64,000 nt of DNA from Streptomyces yatensis (lineage in GTDB: Bacteria > Actinomycetota > Actinomycetes > Streptomycetales > Streptomycetaceae). The stretch covers positions 5,332,001 through 5,396,000 of the forward strand of contig NZ_CP072941.1 of NCBI RefSeq assembly GCF_018069625.1, written 5' to 3'. A program made the translations under genes and the position numbers. The notes under the pieces were generated by a model. It was not told the DNA's origin, ran no database searches, and saw nothing but the letters and a program-made list of their open reading frames with translations. Shown one piece after another: positions 17,093 through 25,866 of the stretch (its first letter is position 1; the number at the start of each line of letters is the position of its first letter).

Positions 17093-18574
17093 GTGAGCAC
17101 CGAGAACGAGGGCTCTGCCGTTCCGCCCGCGCCCGGGCCGCATCCGGCCCCTCCGGCGCCGCACCCGAACCCGGCCGTGCCACCGGCGCCGGACTACGAG
17201 CCCACCGCGGGCAGGCAGCCGACCGCGTCCGACGCGCCCATAGGCCCGCCCGACGCGGCAGGGCAGCCGGGAGCCTCCGGCCCCGCGTCCGGCGCCTCGG
17301 GCCCCGGTGCGGACGCCGGCCAGGCCGGCACATGGTGGTCGGCCGACGGCGGCCAGCAGCCCGGCGGCCCGGGCGAAGGACAAGGCGGGCAGGGCGGCCC
17401 GGGCGGACCGTGGGGGACCGCACCCGTACCGCCCTCCGGCCCGTCCGAGCGCAAGCCCCGCGGGCTGGTCGCCGCCCTGCTGGCCGCCGTGCTGGTCGCG
17501 GGCGCCATCGGCGGCGGCATCGGCTTCTGGGCCGCCGACCGGGAGAGCGACGGCAGCGACACCACCACCGTCTCCGCCTACGGCAACCCCAAGACGGAGA
17601 GCCGCGCGCCCGGCTCGGTGTCGAGCATCGCCAACAAGACCCTGCCCAGCGTCGTCACCATCGAGGCCCAGGGCAACAACGGCGAGAGCGGCACCGGCAC
17701 CGGCTTCGTCTACGACAAGCAGGGCCACATCCTCACCAACAACCACGTCGTCGCCTCGGCCGCCGACAACGGCAAGCTGACCGCCACCTTCTCCAACGGC
17801 AAGCGGTACACCGCCCAGGTCGTCGGCCGCGCCCAGGGCTACGACGTCGCCGTGGTCAAGCTCAAGAACGCCGCGGGCGCCAAGCTCAACCCGCTGCCGC
17901 TCGGCAACTCCGACCGGGTCGCCGTGGGCGACGCCACCGTCGCCATCGGCGCCCCCTTCGGCCTCTCCGGCACCGTCACCACCGGCATCGTGAGCGCCAA
18001 GAAGCGCCCGGTCGCCTCCAGCGACGGGGGCGGCGGCAACGCCTCGTACATGAGCGCCCTGCAGACCGACGCCTCCATCAACCCGGGCAACTCCGGCGGC
18101 CCGCTGCTCAACGCGGACGGCGGCGTCATCGGCATCAACTCCGCCATCCAGTCCGCCGGCAACGGCAGCGGCCTCGGCGAGTCCCAGCAGTCCGGCAGCA
18201 TCGGCCTCGGTTTCGCGATCCCGATCAACCAGGCGAAGAACGTCGCCGAGCAGCTGATCAAGAGCGGCCAGCCCACCTACCCCGTGATCGAGGCCACGGT
18301 CAGCACGAAGGACTCCGCCAACGGCGCCACCATCGCCTCCAACGGCACCGGCGGCAGCCCCGCCGTCGTCCCCGGCGGCCCGGCCGACAAGGCGGGCCTC
18401 AAGTCCGGCGACGTGATCACCAAGCTGGACGACACGGCCATCGACAGCGGCCCGACCCTCATCAGCGAGATCTGGACCCACCAGCCGGGCGACAAGGTCA
18501 CTCTCACCTACAAGCGCGGTGGCAAGGTGTCCAAGGCGGACGTCACCTTGGGGAAGCGCAAGGGTGACAGCTGA
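17093..18574 (+). CDS. HtrA/DegP-type trypsin-like serine protease with PDZ domain
   Basis: A 493-residue membrane-anchored protease. The first 120 residues are Pro/Gly-rich and cytoplasmic, then one helix (GLVAALLAAVLVAGAIGGGIGFW), a linker, the trypsin-like domain and a C-terminal PDZ domain (VVPGGPADKAGLKSGDVITK). The triad is visible: His in NNHVVA, Asp in YDVAVVKL, Ser in NPGNSGGPLL. Such proteases degrade misfolded extracytoplasmic proteins. The GTG start follows GAGGAG by 6 bases. A strong hairpin follows the stop and runs into tRNA-Ser. Confidence 0.93.
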   Translation: MSTENEGSAVPPAPGPHPAPPAPHPNPAVPPAPDYEPTAGRQPTASDAPIGPPDAAGQPGASGPASGASGPGADAGQAGTWWSADGGQQPGGPGEGQGGQGGPGGPWGTAPVPPSGPSERKPRGLVAALLAAVLVAGAIGGGIGFWAADRESDGSDTTTVSAYGNPKTESRAPGSVSSIANKTLPSVVTIEAQGNNGESGTGTGFVYDKQGHILTNNHVVASAADNGKLTATFSNGKRYTAQVVGRAQGYDVAVVKLKNAAGAKLNPLPLGNSDRVAVGDATVAIGAPFGLSGTVTTGIVSAKKRPVASSDGGGGNASYMSALQTDASINPGNSGGPLLNADGGVIGINSAIQSAGNGSGLGESQQSGSIGLGFAIPINQAKNVAEQLIKSGQPTYPVIEATVSTKDSANGATIASNGTGGSPAVVPGGPADKAGLKSGDVITKLDDTAIDSGPTLISEIWTHQPGDKVTLTYKRGGKVSKADVTLGKRKGDS

Positions 18575-18588
18575 CACGCTAGGCTGAT

Positions 18589-18615
18589 CCCCGCGCCACC
18601 GCGAGTGGCGCGGGG
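18589..18615 (+). terminator. Hairpin after protease gene, overlapping the tRNA-Ser 5' end
   Basis: Perfect 11-bp stem (CCCCGCGCCAC with its complement) around a 5-base loop, 14 bp past the protease stop. No U run. Its right arm includes the first two bases of tRNA-Ser, so termination and tRNA 5' processing may interfere. Confidence 0.65.
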
Positions 18616-18700
18616 AGGCTTGCCCGAGCGGCCTAAGGGAACGGTCTTGAAAACCGTCGTGGCAGCGATGTCACCGAGGGTTCAAATCCCTCAGCCTCCG
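18614..18700 (+). tRNA. tRNA-Ser(UGA)
   Basis: An 87-nt class II tRNA. Acceptor GGAGGCT pairs with AGCCTCC, discriminator G, anticodon loop CTTGAAA with TGA, a long variable arm and the T arm GGTTCAAATCC. CCA is not encoded. Its 3' 56 bases are the left copy of the AICE 1 attachment repeat, so the gene stays intact after integration. Confidence 0.97.
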
Positions 18701-18702
18701 CA
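18645..18702. repeat. attL: 58-bp direct repeat, tRNA-Ser side
   Basis: Identical over 58 bp to 41,063-41,120. It begins in the anticodon arm of tRNA-Ser(UGA) and ends 2 bp beyond its 3' end, the usual attachment position for tyrosine-recombinase AICEs. Confidence 0.95.
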
Positions 18703-18708
18703 CTGTTA

Positions 18709-18743
18709 ACGGCCCCTGACCAGGTAAGACGGTCGGGGGCCGT
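18709..18743 (+). terminator. Hairpin terminator downstream of tRNA-Ser
   Basis: ACGGCCCC stem pairing with GGGGCCGT around a loop that holds further partly paired bases. A closely related hairpin lies at the same distance beyond the right attachment repeat (41,125-41,161). Confidence 0.65.
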
Positions 18744-18847
18744 CGCCATGCGTGCTCCCCGCCGGGCACCGCCGTTCCCCATGATTCCCCGCCCGATCGG
18801 GCACGGAAGGGGCACGGCCGTACACCCGCTGAGAGGGCCCCCGCCGA

Positions 18848-19603
18848 CTACCGATTGATCGGAATCTCGTACACGATCTCGCAGTGAGCGGCGGGTACGA
18901 CGATGTCCGCAGTCTCCACGGGCCGCCCCTGATCGCTGTAGTACGTCCGCCGGATGTGCGTGACGAGCGCGGCCTTCTGGATGCCGAGAAGCGACGCCTC
19001 CTCGGCGGTCGCCTGCCGGGGCTCCGGCTGCTCCACGGCATGGCTGACGGTGATTCCGATAGCGGCCATGCGATTGACGACGCCCGCCCCGGCGTGCGGC
19101 CCTCCCTCGGGGAGGACGACGAGCGTGCCGGCCGTGAGGTCGTACGGCTCCCAACTCGTCGAGAGCTGCACCGGCCTGCCGTCGGCCAGGAACTCGTACG
19201 ACGTCCGAACGCACAACTCGCCCTCGGCGATACCGAGTCGCGCCGCGATCTCCGCCGGAGCCGGCACCTTGGCGTCGGTCCGGCTCTCCCAGTCGCCGTG
19301 CTTGCCGACGGCCTTCATGTCCGCACGGAACGGCGACCCTTCAGGCTGCACACGCGCTGACGACCGGACGACCCGCACCCGTTGCCGGGGCTCGGCGACG
19401 TAGGTTCCCGATCCGGCTCGGCCCTCCAGCACGCCCTGGGAAATCAGCAACTCCTGCGCCCGGCGGACCACGTTTTCGCCCACCCCGCACTCCTGGCCGA
19501 TCTGGGCGCGGGACGGCAGGCGGTCCCCGGGCTCCCATGCGTGCTCCGCGATCCGCCGCCGGAGTTCTTCGGCGACGCGGAGATAGGGCGGCTGCTCAGG
19601 CAT
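18848..19603 (-). CDS. GntR/HutC-family regulator with UTRA domain
   Basis: A 251-residue repressor. The winged helix is at residues about 8-75 (LRRRIAEHAWEPGDRLPSRA, then GVGENVVRRAQELL and GVLEGRAGSGTYV). A UTRA ligand-binding domain covers residues about 95-245. The start codon lies 9 bp from two CTAG-N4-CTAG sites, its probable operator. It is divergent from a four-gene small operon. GntR/UTRA proteins of this type are common at AICE ends, where KorSA-like members repress transfer or replication genes. The ligand is unknown. Confidence 0.88.
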   Translation of the reverse strand: MPEQPPYLRVAEELRRRIAEHAWEPGDRLPSRAQIGQECGVGENVVRRAQELLISQGVLEGRAGSGTYVAEPRQRVRVVRSSARVQPEGSPFRADMKAVGKHGDWESRTDAKVPAPAEIAARLGIAEGELCVRTSYEFLADGRPVQLSTSWEPYDLTAGTLVVLPEGGPHAGAGVVNRMAAIGITVSHAVEQPEPRQATAEEASLLGIQKAALVTHIRRTYYSDQGRPVETADIVVPAAHCEIVYEIPINR

Positions 19604-19612
19604 ATGGAAAAT

Positions 19613-19643
19613 CTAGTCCACTAGCTCTAATCTAGTTAACTAG
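19613..19643. promoter_or_regulatory. Twin CTAG-N4-CTAG operator
   Basis: CTAGTCCACTAG at 19,613-19,624 and the perfect palindrome CTAGTTAACTAG at 19,632-19,643, 19 bp centre to centre, about two helical turns. They lie between the GntR gene and the divergent small operon, so the GntR dimer probably binds both and regulates both directions. CTAG-rich sites also precede the GntR gene of AICE 2. Confidence 0.6.
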
Positions 19644-19682
19644 CTTCACTGAAAGTGATCGCCGGTTTACGGAGGCTGCCCT

Positions 19683-19961
19683 GTGCCCGCTTCGGGAGTT
19701 AGCGCGGCGGCCATCGCCGCCCGGCTGTCCGCCGTCGGGCTCCCCACGCGCGTGGAGGAGCACGCCCGATTCACATCGATCGAAGCGGAGGTGCCGGAAT
19801 CACTCTCCGCCGAGGCATGGAGGGAGGTCCTGGAGGCGGTAGCCGAGGCCGATCGGTTCGGGCTCCTCGCCACGTGCCTGAACGGCCGCACTCTGCGGGC
19901 GGTCGCATACAAACCGGTCCCCACGACGGGCGATGTCGGGGGACCGAGCCATCAGCGATAG
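19683..19961 (+). CDS. Small hypothetical AICE protein
   Basis: A 92-residue protein from a GTG start. It is soluble with mixed alpha/beta character: AAIAARLSAVGLPTRVEEHARFTSIEA, then AWREVLEAVAEADRFGLLA. I do not recognise the family; similar small proteins accompany GntR genes in streptomycete AICEs. First gene of a rightward operon of four closely packed genes, probably controlled by the divergent GntR repressor. Confidence 0.65.
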   Translation: MPASGVSAAAIAARLSAVGLPTRVEEHARFTSIEAEVPESLSAEAWREVLEAVAEADRFGLLATCLNGRTLRAVAYKPVPTTGDVGGPSHQR

Positions 19962-19974
19962 GAGCTGATTCAGC

Positions 19975-20289
19975 GTGCTCAACCGTATCCGCCGCGCCGT
20001 CTCCCTCACCACGGCACGGCACTTCTCCAAGGGCAGGCACCGCCGCCCCTTAACGCCCTCCCGACCGGGTGTCGCTCCCACCGCCAATGCGCCCGCCGAC
20101 GAACCGACAGTCGTCCTGAGCCGGGCTTCCGACTGGCCGCGGGACCGCTACTCGCTCAGGGCCGAGGAAACCGCGCTCGTCCGCCCGTACGTGCTGGCCT
20201 GGGAAAGGCGCGCACGACAGCACCCGAGGGTTGTCGTTGCTCCCCATCTGCCGACCGAGGCCCGGTCGGTCCTTCTGGGGGCCTGTTGA
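19975..20289 (+). CDS. Small basic hypothetical AICE protein
   Basis: A 104-residue basic protein from a GTG start, 13 bp after the previous gene. Arg/Lys-rich N-terminus (RIRRAVSLTTARHFSKGRHRRP), then a segment RDRYSLRAEETALVRPYVLAWERRARQ seen in small AICE proteins next to GntR genes. No known domain. Its stop overlaps the next start (ATGA). Confidence 0.6.
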   Translation: MLNRIRRAVSLTTARHFSKGRHRRPLTPSRPGVAPTANAPADEPTVVLSRASDWPRDRYSLRAEETALVRPYVLAWERRARQHPRVVVAPHLPTEARSVLLGAC

Positions 20290-20492
20290 TGCCCTCTCGA
20301 CGGCAGACCCACAGCCCGGCCGCCTCGGCCACCACCTACCGCTCGCCCGCCTGCCGGATCGGCACACACGACGCCTGCACGGAGTCCTCTCCGGCTTCGG
20401 CGCCGGTCGACGTGCCGTTGATCTACGAGGCGTGCGCATGCCCGTGTCACTCGGCGTCCGGCCAGGCCGGGCCAGCGGAGGCGAAGCAATGA
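20286..20492 (+). CDS. Small Cys-containing hypothetical protein
   Basis: A 68-residue protein with cysteines and histidines spaced as C-x5-HDAC near residues 23-31 and EACACPCHS near residues 48-56, possibly a zinc-binding fold. Starts in the ATGA overlap with the preceding gene, and its own stop overlaps the next start. No family recognised. Confidence 0.5.
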   Translation: MMPSRRQTHSPAASATTYRSPACRIGTHDACTESSPASAPVDVPLIYEACACPCHSASGQAGPAEAKQ

Positions 20493-20848
20493 GCGACTGG
20501 GTACCCAGGGGCGCACCGACATCCAGTAGCGACATCCACCGAGAGGCAGACGCAGGGATGACGGCACAGAACGACCTGAGGCTTCTCCCGTGGGTTGGGC
20601 CAGAGGGCAAGCCGTGCTACCTGGACACCGACGACCGGGAGGGCTACATGTCCCGCTTGGCGGACCATATCGAGGCGGTACAACTCGGGATGGCGACCGA
20701 ACTGCTCGGGCAGGCAGGCCAGGTACTCGACGATGAGACCGAAGATCTGGAGAAACTGAAGCTCGTCGCCGCGCAGTTGGCTAGCGCACTGCGGGACGTG
20801 CTGCGCGTGGCGACCAGCCGCGGGCACCGTCTGGTAACGCCTGAGTAG
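20489..20848 (+). CDS. Small hypothetical AICE protein, helical
   Basis: A 119-residue protein. The N-terminal part includes PWVGPEGKPCYLDTDDREGYMSRLADHIE, the C-terminal half is helical and amphipathic (LGQAGQVLDDETEDLEKLKL, AAQLASALRDVLRVA). The opening resembles small proteins of other Streptomyces integrated elements, but I cannot name the family. Last gene of the operon; a hairpin terminator follows 66 bp later. Confidence 0.65.
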   Translation: MSDWVPRGAPTSSSDIHREADAGMTAQNDLRLLPWVGPEGKPCYLDTDDREGYMSRLADHIEAVQLGMATELLGQAGQVLDDETEDLEKLKLVAAQLASALRDVLRVATSRGHRLVTPE

Positions 20849-20913
20849 CACCCTCCGGGGAACGCCCGCTCGACTTGCCACGGCGGGTTCTGCCTAGCAG
20901 CCATGTGCAGCAC

Positions 20914-20953
20914 AGCAGGGAGCCTCGGATACGTTCCGAGACCTCCCTGCTTT
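20914..20953 (+). terminator. Rho-independent terminator of the small operon
   Basis: AGCAGGGAG pairs with CTCCCTGCT, with an inner CTCGGA/TCCGAG stem, and the right arm runs into TTTC. It isolates the left operon from the cargo. Confidence 0.75.
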
Positions 20954-21334
20954 CTCTTGGCGACGCAAGGTCTGATGAACGCTTACAGCTTCGTCCGGCT
21001 CCCCCTCTGTCCACCTCGACTCTGCTGCTGTCGCACCCTCTCTCAGCAAGAGGGACCTGAGCTTGGGAATCACCGATGCTGAGCGGGCATCTGGCCGATG
21101 AACTGCGAGGATGCCTCCGGGGAGCCATGGTGGGCGGTGCTCGGATTGCCGTCATTGACTGTGGCTGATCGCCCGTTCTGGTGCGGCCCGCTCTCTGCCT
21201 CACCACTTGCACACGGCTCCGGAGGCCGTCTGGCCTAAAGTGCATCACCGCAGGCCGGGGCACTTGAGGCTTCTGCGCTGACCTTTCCCGTTCACGGATG
21301 GTCCGCTACGGGCTGCCGCCCCGAGTGGGTTCGA
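20954..21334. other. Non-coding boundary region
   Basis: Lies between the operon terminator and the leftward 127-residue gene. No open frame with coding character and no clear RNA. This is where base composition begins to change toward the lower-GC cargo. Confidence 0.4.
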
Positions 21335-21718
21335 TCAGGTGGAGGGTTCCCTGACCCAAAACGCAATGCGCTTGGTTTTTGCAGGCTCAGCGAGCGTCAA
21401 GGCAAATCCGTTACTGAAAGTGAATCTCCCCGTGGGATTTTTGCTGGCAGATTCGCTGTCGATCGCATGCCAGGCCACGGTGCCTGTCCGTTGCAAGTCG
21501 ATATCAATGGAATGATGTGTAAATCTCAGATGCAGGATGTTTTCGACTGCTTCCGCAGACTCAAGGACTTGATCCTTGAGTGCATCAAGGTCCAAGTAGG
21601 TTTTTAGACTATTGATTCCGAACACTCGAAACGAACTCAGGGTTGCTCCGACTGCATGATCGGAGATCAACTTTGCGGCGGTGGCTACATCGGTGGCCTT
21701 GTTGGGCGAGCCGGGCAT
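21335..21718 (-). CDS. Hypothetical cargo protein of 127 residues
   Basis: A soluble alpha/beta protein. The N-terminal helix region AAKLISDHAVGATLSSFRVFGIN is followed by LHLRFTHHSIDIDLQRTGTVAWH, GRFTFSNGFALTLAEPAKTKRIAFWV, which looks like alternating beta strands. No family recognised. Its lower GC matches the adjacent four-gene operon, which it faces divergently across about 470 bp, so it is probably part of the same cargo, either as an accessory or a regulator. Confidence 0.6.
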   Translation of the reverse strand: MPGSPNKATDVATAAKLISDHAVGATLSSFRVFGINSLKTYLDLDALKDQVLESAEAVENILHLRFTHHSIDIDLQRTGTVAWHAIDSESASKNPTGRFTFSNGFALTLAEPAKTKRIAFWVREPST

Positions 21719-22189
21719 CCTGATTCCCTAAGGGGCGAGGCGGTCATGTAAAGGGGTTTGGTTTGTGATGCACCCTACCAACGCGGTCCGGGCGGCCGAG
21801 CCTGCTTGCCCAGTGTGGTGAGAGTGGGAGATGTCGTCTGCATCTCACTGCCGCGGCCCCTTGACAGGCAGTCGTCGTCTCGGCGAACTGACGCATCTAC
21901 CCATCGCCACGCCAGCGTAAGACCCCGCCCTCCCTTGAGGCGCCCAGCCACCTACGCGAGTCAACCCACGGATCAGAGGTGGCGGAGCGGCGCGAGGGCT
22001 GCGTCCGGGCCGTGGGGACCCTTGGCGCCGCTGGCGACAACGGCCCACTTGGCGGCGCATACGATCTAGGTCTTGGTCCAGCGATGGGGACTAAGTCGCC
22101 TGCATAGCCGCCTGATGCTGAAGAACCGGGGTGAGCCGGTAGCCTTCACGGTGCGCAGCCAGCGGCAACGTCATGATCGGAGGAGTCCA
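21719..22189. other. Divergent intergenic region upstream of the putative defence operon
   Basis: About 470 bp that should hold the promoters of the 127-residue gene and of the four-gene operon. I find no strong promoter consensus. A GGAGGAG ribosome site occurs at about 22,179-22,185, 4-5 bases before an in-frame CTG. Confidence 0.4.
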
Positions 22190-24166
22190 CTGAACGCGGA
22201 TGACAGGGGAACGTCGGCAGACGGGCGACCGGCGCAGGTCCAGAGGTACGTGGCCGATGGATTTCTGTCCCTAACGTTCCCTCCCGATGACTCGAGCAGC
22301 TACCCTGTGCTTATGGATGACCGCACCACTTTGCTTGTTCCAGTAGATAAGCTAGTTGACTTTCAGCCGCAGGAACTTGGCGCTCTCGGACCCAAGTTCA
22401 AGGAGATCGTAAAATCGCTAGACGGAGCACTCCCCAGTCAGATTCGCGAAGTGCTGAAGCGGGAGGCTGAAAGCTGCGGACAGGACACTCCAACTGCTAA
22501 GTCATTCCGTGTAACCCTCCTCATCCTTCGAGACTACATTGACTCGGGCTACTACCCTTTGATGCAGGGTGACGATCTCGTGCTGGCGCCTCTACTCGAG
22601 GCAGAGAACGCTGACGAAGCGGAACGCCGTGAAGCGCTCCGAAAGTTGTATCGGCAAGCACGAACGAACGCTCTGAGGATTCCGGGGCAGCGTAAGTCGC
22701 TTGAGCGCCTCTTGGGGACACTCACCAAGAGTCAGTATCGCTCGGAGGAATGCATCGCTTCGCTTGCGGACGGTCCACCAGAGTTGCAGCTCACTGTGGC
22801 AGGGCAGGGCGCTGGGAGGGCGGTGTGGAGAGCCGTAAGGGCCACATGGTCTATGACTCCGGATGCTAGCGCGCCAGGCCGCGAGGTCTCAGTGGTACTG
22901 GAGGACAGAAAGTTCCCGGGAACTCCTCTGGGAGTTGCGCAATTCCGTAACGTAGTCCCTGAGATCCGCTGCAGGGACTCATGGCTTGGTCTCACTTCGC
23001 GAAACTCAGAAGGCGGACCCGGAGGCTTTGTCGACCGGTTGGATGGAGTTCCTGACGCCAAGGACAGAATTTCTGCCACGGTAAAGGTACTGACATCTTT
23101 GCTTGACGCAGTCAATCCAGATGGGCTCCCACCTATCGATCTTTCTGGCGGAACGCAGCAAGCGGAAAGCTTGCAAAAACTGGCTGCCCGATTGCGTATC
23201 GCCTACAACGATGCCCGCAAGTTGGGCCAGCGGGAACTGTCTCGTCAACTCCTGGCGCAGACCAAGCGCGCTGAAACTGCTGCCGAGCTCAGCCTCGGCC
23301 TTGCCGGCCTCCGCTCCTGCCTCGAATCTCCAGATGCTGCTCAATTCCTGCGTGAGAATGTTCTGATGCGACGTTTGGTGGATTCAGGTCTGCGAAAGAT
23401 CTGGCACTATCACATGGGTTTTGTTGCTCTCGAAATGAGTGTTTGCGGCGCTGCGCCACCGTTCGGCCCGATGAGGGCGGGGAAACTGGCGGCTGCGGTA
23501 GCCGGCAGCGAGACGGTACTCGAAGCATGGGGTCGGGATCGCCCCCTGGGGCAGATCGCCGCCACCATCTATAAGCCCGAGGTGCGAGAGAAAATTCCAA
23601 ATCCGGGCCCACTCGTGGTATTCACCAGCGGTCTATACCCAGGTCACAGTTCCCAGTACAACCGAGCCACTAGCGGCGGGCGTAGATGGATCCGGATCGG
23701 TGAAACCCGCGGTTTTGGATCGTTCCATGTTGCAGCCGACACAATTGATGCGATCGATGAATACAACGTGGCAGCCGATGGGTACTCGCACATCACAAGA
23801 ACGTTTGGTGAAGGCGCTAGCGCGCGCTTTAGGGCAATTGGGAAGGCTTTGTCCGGATTGGGGCTTCCTGATCTGAGGAGACACGACACCCGTCGCCCCA
23901 TGTATGCCCTGCCTCTGGTCAACGACCCAGGAGGTGTGCTTCTGGGGTGGGAGGCTGCAGGGGACGTGTCTGGGGCAACAGCGATCGATCTCGCGAAGCA
24001 GTGGTGGGATCGGTGGGTCAGTGCACGAGGCGCCCTCCTGGCCGAACAGGCCCGATGCACCCCAGACCTCATCGATGAACTTGCCGGGATGATGCGAGAG
24101 GTCGGGCCAACTCCCGATGAACCGAAGCGCCCCGACGAGCCGGAGCAACTAACGCTCGCCCTCTGA
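22190..24166 (+). CDS. DruA-like (DUF4338) protein, first gene of putative defence operon
   Basis: About 658 residues. The second half fits the DUF4338/DruA family known from Druantia anti-phage systems: PLGVAQFRNVVPEI...RDSWLGLTSRN (near 245), an MSVCGAAPPFG...GKLAAAVAGSE block, PLVVFTSGLYPGHSSQYNR (near 485), IRIGETRGFGSFH (near 503), a TFGEGASARFRAIGKALSGLGL block, and a C-terminal WWDRWVSARGALL. The N-terminal 230 residues are unassigned. E. coli DruA is shorter. The start is uncertain: GGAGGAG precedes an in-frame CTG (22,190); an ATG at 22,115 and a GTG at 22,250 are alternatives. Visibly lower GC than backbone genes. Assignment rests on remembered family motifs. Confidence 0.72.
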   Translation: MNADDRGTSADGRPAQVQRYVADGFLSLTFPPDDSSSYPVLMDDRTTLLVPVDKLVDFQPQELGALGPKFKEIVKSLDGALPSQIREVLKREAESCGQDTPTAKSFRVTLLILRDYIDSGYYPLMQGDDLVLAPLLEAENADEAERREALRKLYRQARTNALRIPGQRKSLERLLGTLTKSQYRSEECIASLADGPPELQLTVAGQGAGRAVWRAVRATWSMTPDASAPGREVSVVLEDRKFPGTPLGVAQFRNVVPEIRCRDSWLGLTSRNSEGGPGGFVDRLDGVPDAKDRISATVKVLTSLLDAVNPDGLPPIDLSGGTQQAESLQKLAARLRIAYNDARKLGQRELSRQLLAQTKRAETAAELSLGLAGLRSCLESPDAAQFLRENVLMRRLVDSGLRKIWHYHMGFVALEMSVCGAAPPFGPMRAGKLAAAVAGSETVLEAWGRDRPLGQIAATIYKPEVREKIPNPGPLVVFTSGLYPGHSSQYNRATSGGRRWIRIGETRGFGSFHVAADTIDAIDEYNVAADGYSHITRTFGEGASARFRAIGKALSGLGLPDLRRHDTRRPMYALPLVNDPGGVLLGWEAAGDVSGATAIDLAKQWWDRWVSARGALLAEQARCTPDLIDELAGMMREVGPTPDEPKRPDEPEQLTLAL

Positions 24167-24219
24167 TCGGCTTGCTTGAAGTTGCAGGTGATTGTCAGTC
24201 GCCTTCTGTAACGTGACCC

Positions 24220-25866
24220 GTGGGGAAACGTGGACAGAGCACAGGGGAGACGGCCATCATCCGCGACTCATCGATGACAGACCTAGCGACGCTGTTCCGA
24301 CGCGGCGAAGTGTACGCAGACTCCTGGTCTGTTGAGGTCAGACGGCAACTCAACGTCGAGGACTCGCTAGTTGGGCTTGTGACACAGGCTCTCAACGACG
24401 GCCGACACGTAGTGATCACTGGCAACGCAGGAGACGGAAAGAGCCATCTCCTGTCGATGGCCCTCGACGCGAGTGCGCCGAAGCCATCCATTGAGGCGGA
24501 CGATCGCTCTCCCGCGGCCCTGACTCCAGGGGATCGCCTGTTCATCCGTGACGCGGCAACGCTGGACGATGCAGCGATCCTTGCCTGGACCGATGCGGCT
24601 ACTGCGAACGACAGCCAACTCGTCATCACCCTCAACGAGGGCCCGTTGTCGTCGCTGGCGCGGCTCCAAGGCGAAGGGCTCTACGAGCAGGTGCGTGAGG
24701 TCACGCACGCCCGCGCTCGGGGCGAAAAGATGGACGATCCGAGCGGTGTCCTCCTGGTCAACCTTGCGGGCCGGCAACTGGTTCACGCGGGTTTCGTCAC
24801 GCGTGCCCTCGACCGCCTATTGCCTGCAGTCGATCCTTGCCGCACATGTGGTGATGACACTACGTGTCCGCGTACCGCTGGCCGAGACCTGTTGGCTCGA
24901 TCGCCCCAGGCGGCTGACCGCCTCACAAAGCTCCTGTCACTGCTGGGGCAGTCCGGACTTCGACTCACCGCCCGGGAATTGTGGGTATTCCTTGCAGAAC
25001 TGTTCTTCGGCTGGCAATGCCCGCCTCGTGGGCGCGACGTCCAAAAGCTGGCTGGATGGTGGTGGTCCAGAGTTTTCGACCCTGCCACGTCTCTGGGCCA
25101 AATGATTAGCCGAGAATTCGACCCTATCCACACCGCGAATTCATCCGTTGACAGTCATCTATGGTTAGGCAACAACGAACGAGTTGGCGTCGCACCCGAA
25201 GTGCCGCTGTTTAATCCTGCTGTCATCCACAGAAAGGATCGAAACGGGGCACTCAAAGCCTTCGCGGCGGCCAAGCGCGCCAGGTTCTTTCTTGCATCCG
25301 ACTTGCGTGTTGAGGAAATCATCGACAGGCAGTCGCATATCCCAGACTATGTGGATCTCCTTCAGGAAGCTCGAGATGAGCCGCACCGTGCAGTCCAGCG
25401 GATAGTCGCTGAAATAAATCGTTACCGCCTCACGGTAGGAACAGGTAAGCAACTACATCTCAGTCGACACCATCGACTCACGGCTGTGACTCGGCCATCC
25501 GTACTTGCTGCTAGCGCATCCATTAGTTCGGATGAACTTACAGTGCGGTTGCCGTATCTCCACGAAGATCACGGGGTCGAATCCGCCGGATTCAAACCGT
25601 CAAAACTTGAGCTTTCATGGAAGCAAGGTCGCGGCGCCGTCCTCTCGCTGGACTATGAAACATGGCGTCAGCTGCATCAGCCTCGAACAGTTCATTCGGA
25701 TAGGACTCAGGAGGCGCTCGACATGGCGCTTGATCTCTTCATTGGTCAGGCGCCGGTCAGGCCCGAAACTGATCCCGAGATCATTGCAGTTGATCACGCT
25801 ACTGGTGTGGTTACTAAAGTTACTGTGCGAGGCGGGCGCCGCCCTGAAATTGAGGTGAATCCATGA
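24220..25866 (+). CDS. P-loop ATPase resembling DptF
   Basis: A 548-residue ATPase. Walker A reads ITGNAGDGKSHLL (residues about 66-78), with the acidic GDGKS form seen in the phosphorothioation-dependent restriction protein DptF. A possible Walker B is SQLVITLNEGP near 130. A likely zinc knuckle has Cys 207, 210 and 216 (CRTCGDDTTC), followed by LTARELWVFLAELFFG. Length and position before a DptG-sized and a DptH-like gene support the comparison. A rare TTA leucine codon lies at 25,165-25,167. Its stop overlaps the next start by 4 bp. Start GTG at 24,220; an ATG at 24,274 is possible. Confidence 0.68.
   Translation: MGKRGQSTGETAIIRDSSMTDLATLFRRGEVYADSWSVEVRRQLNVEDSLVGLVTQALNDGRHVVITGNAGDGKSHLLSMALDASAPKPSIEADDRSPAALTPGDRLFIRDAATLDDAAILAWTDAATANDSQLVITLNEGPLSSLARLQGEGLYEQVREVTHARARGEKMDDPSGVLLVNLAGRQLVHAGFVTRALDRLLPAVDPCRTCGDDTTCPRTAGRDLLARSPQAADRLTKLLSLLGQSGLRLTARELWVFLAELFFGWQCPPRGRDVQKLAGWWWSRVFDPATSLGQMISREFDPIHTANSSVDSHLWLGNNERVGVAPEVPLFNPAVIHRKDRNGALKAFAAAKRARFFLASDLRVEEIIDRQSHIPDYVDLLQEARDEPHRAVQRIVAEINRYRLTVGTGKQLHLSRHHRLTAVTRPSVLAASASISSDELTVRLPYLHEDHGVESAGFKPSKLELSWKQGRGAVLSLDYETWRQLHQPRTVHSDRTQEALDMALDLFIGQAPVRPETDPEIIAVDHATGVVTKVTVRGGRRPEIEVNP

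Noticed and set aside
20954-21334. Transposase remnant between the small operon and the cargo
   Set aside because: Translated fragments on both strands gave no recognisable transposase motif.
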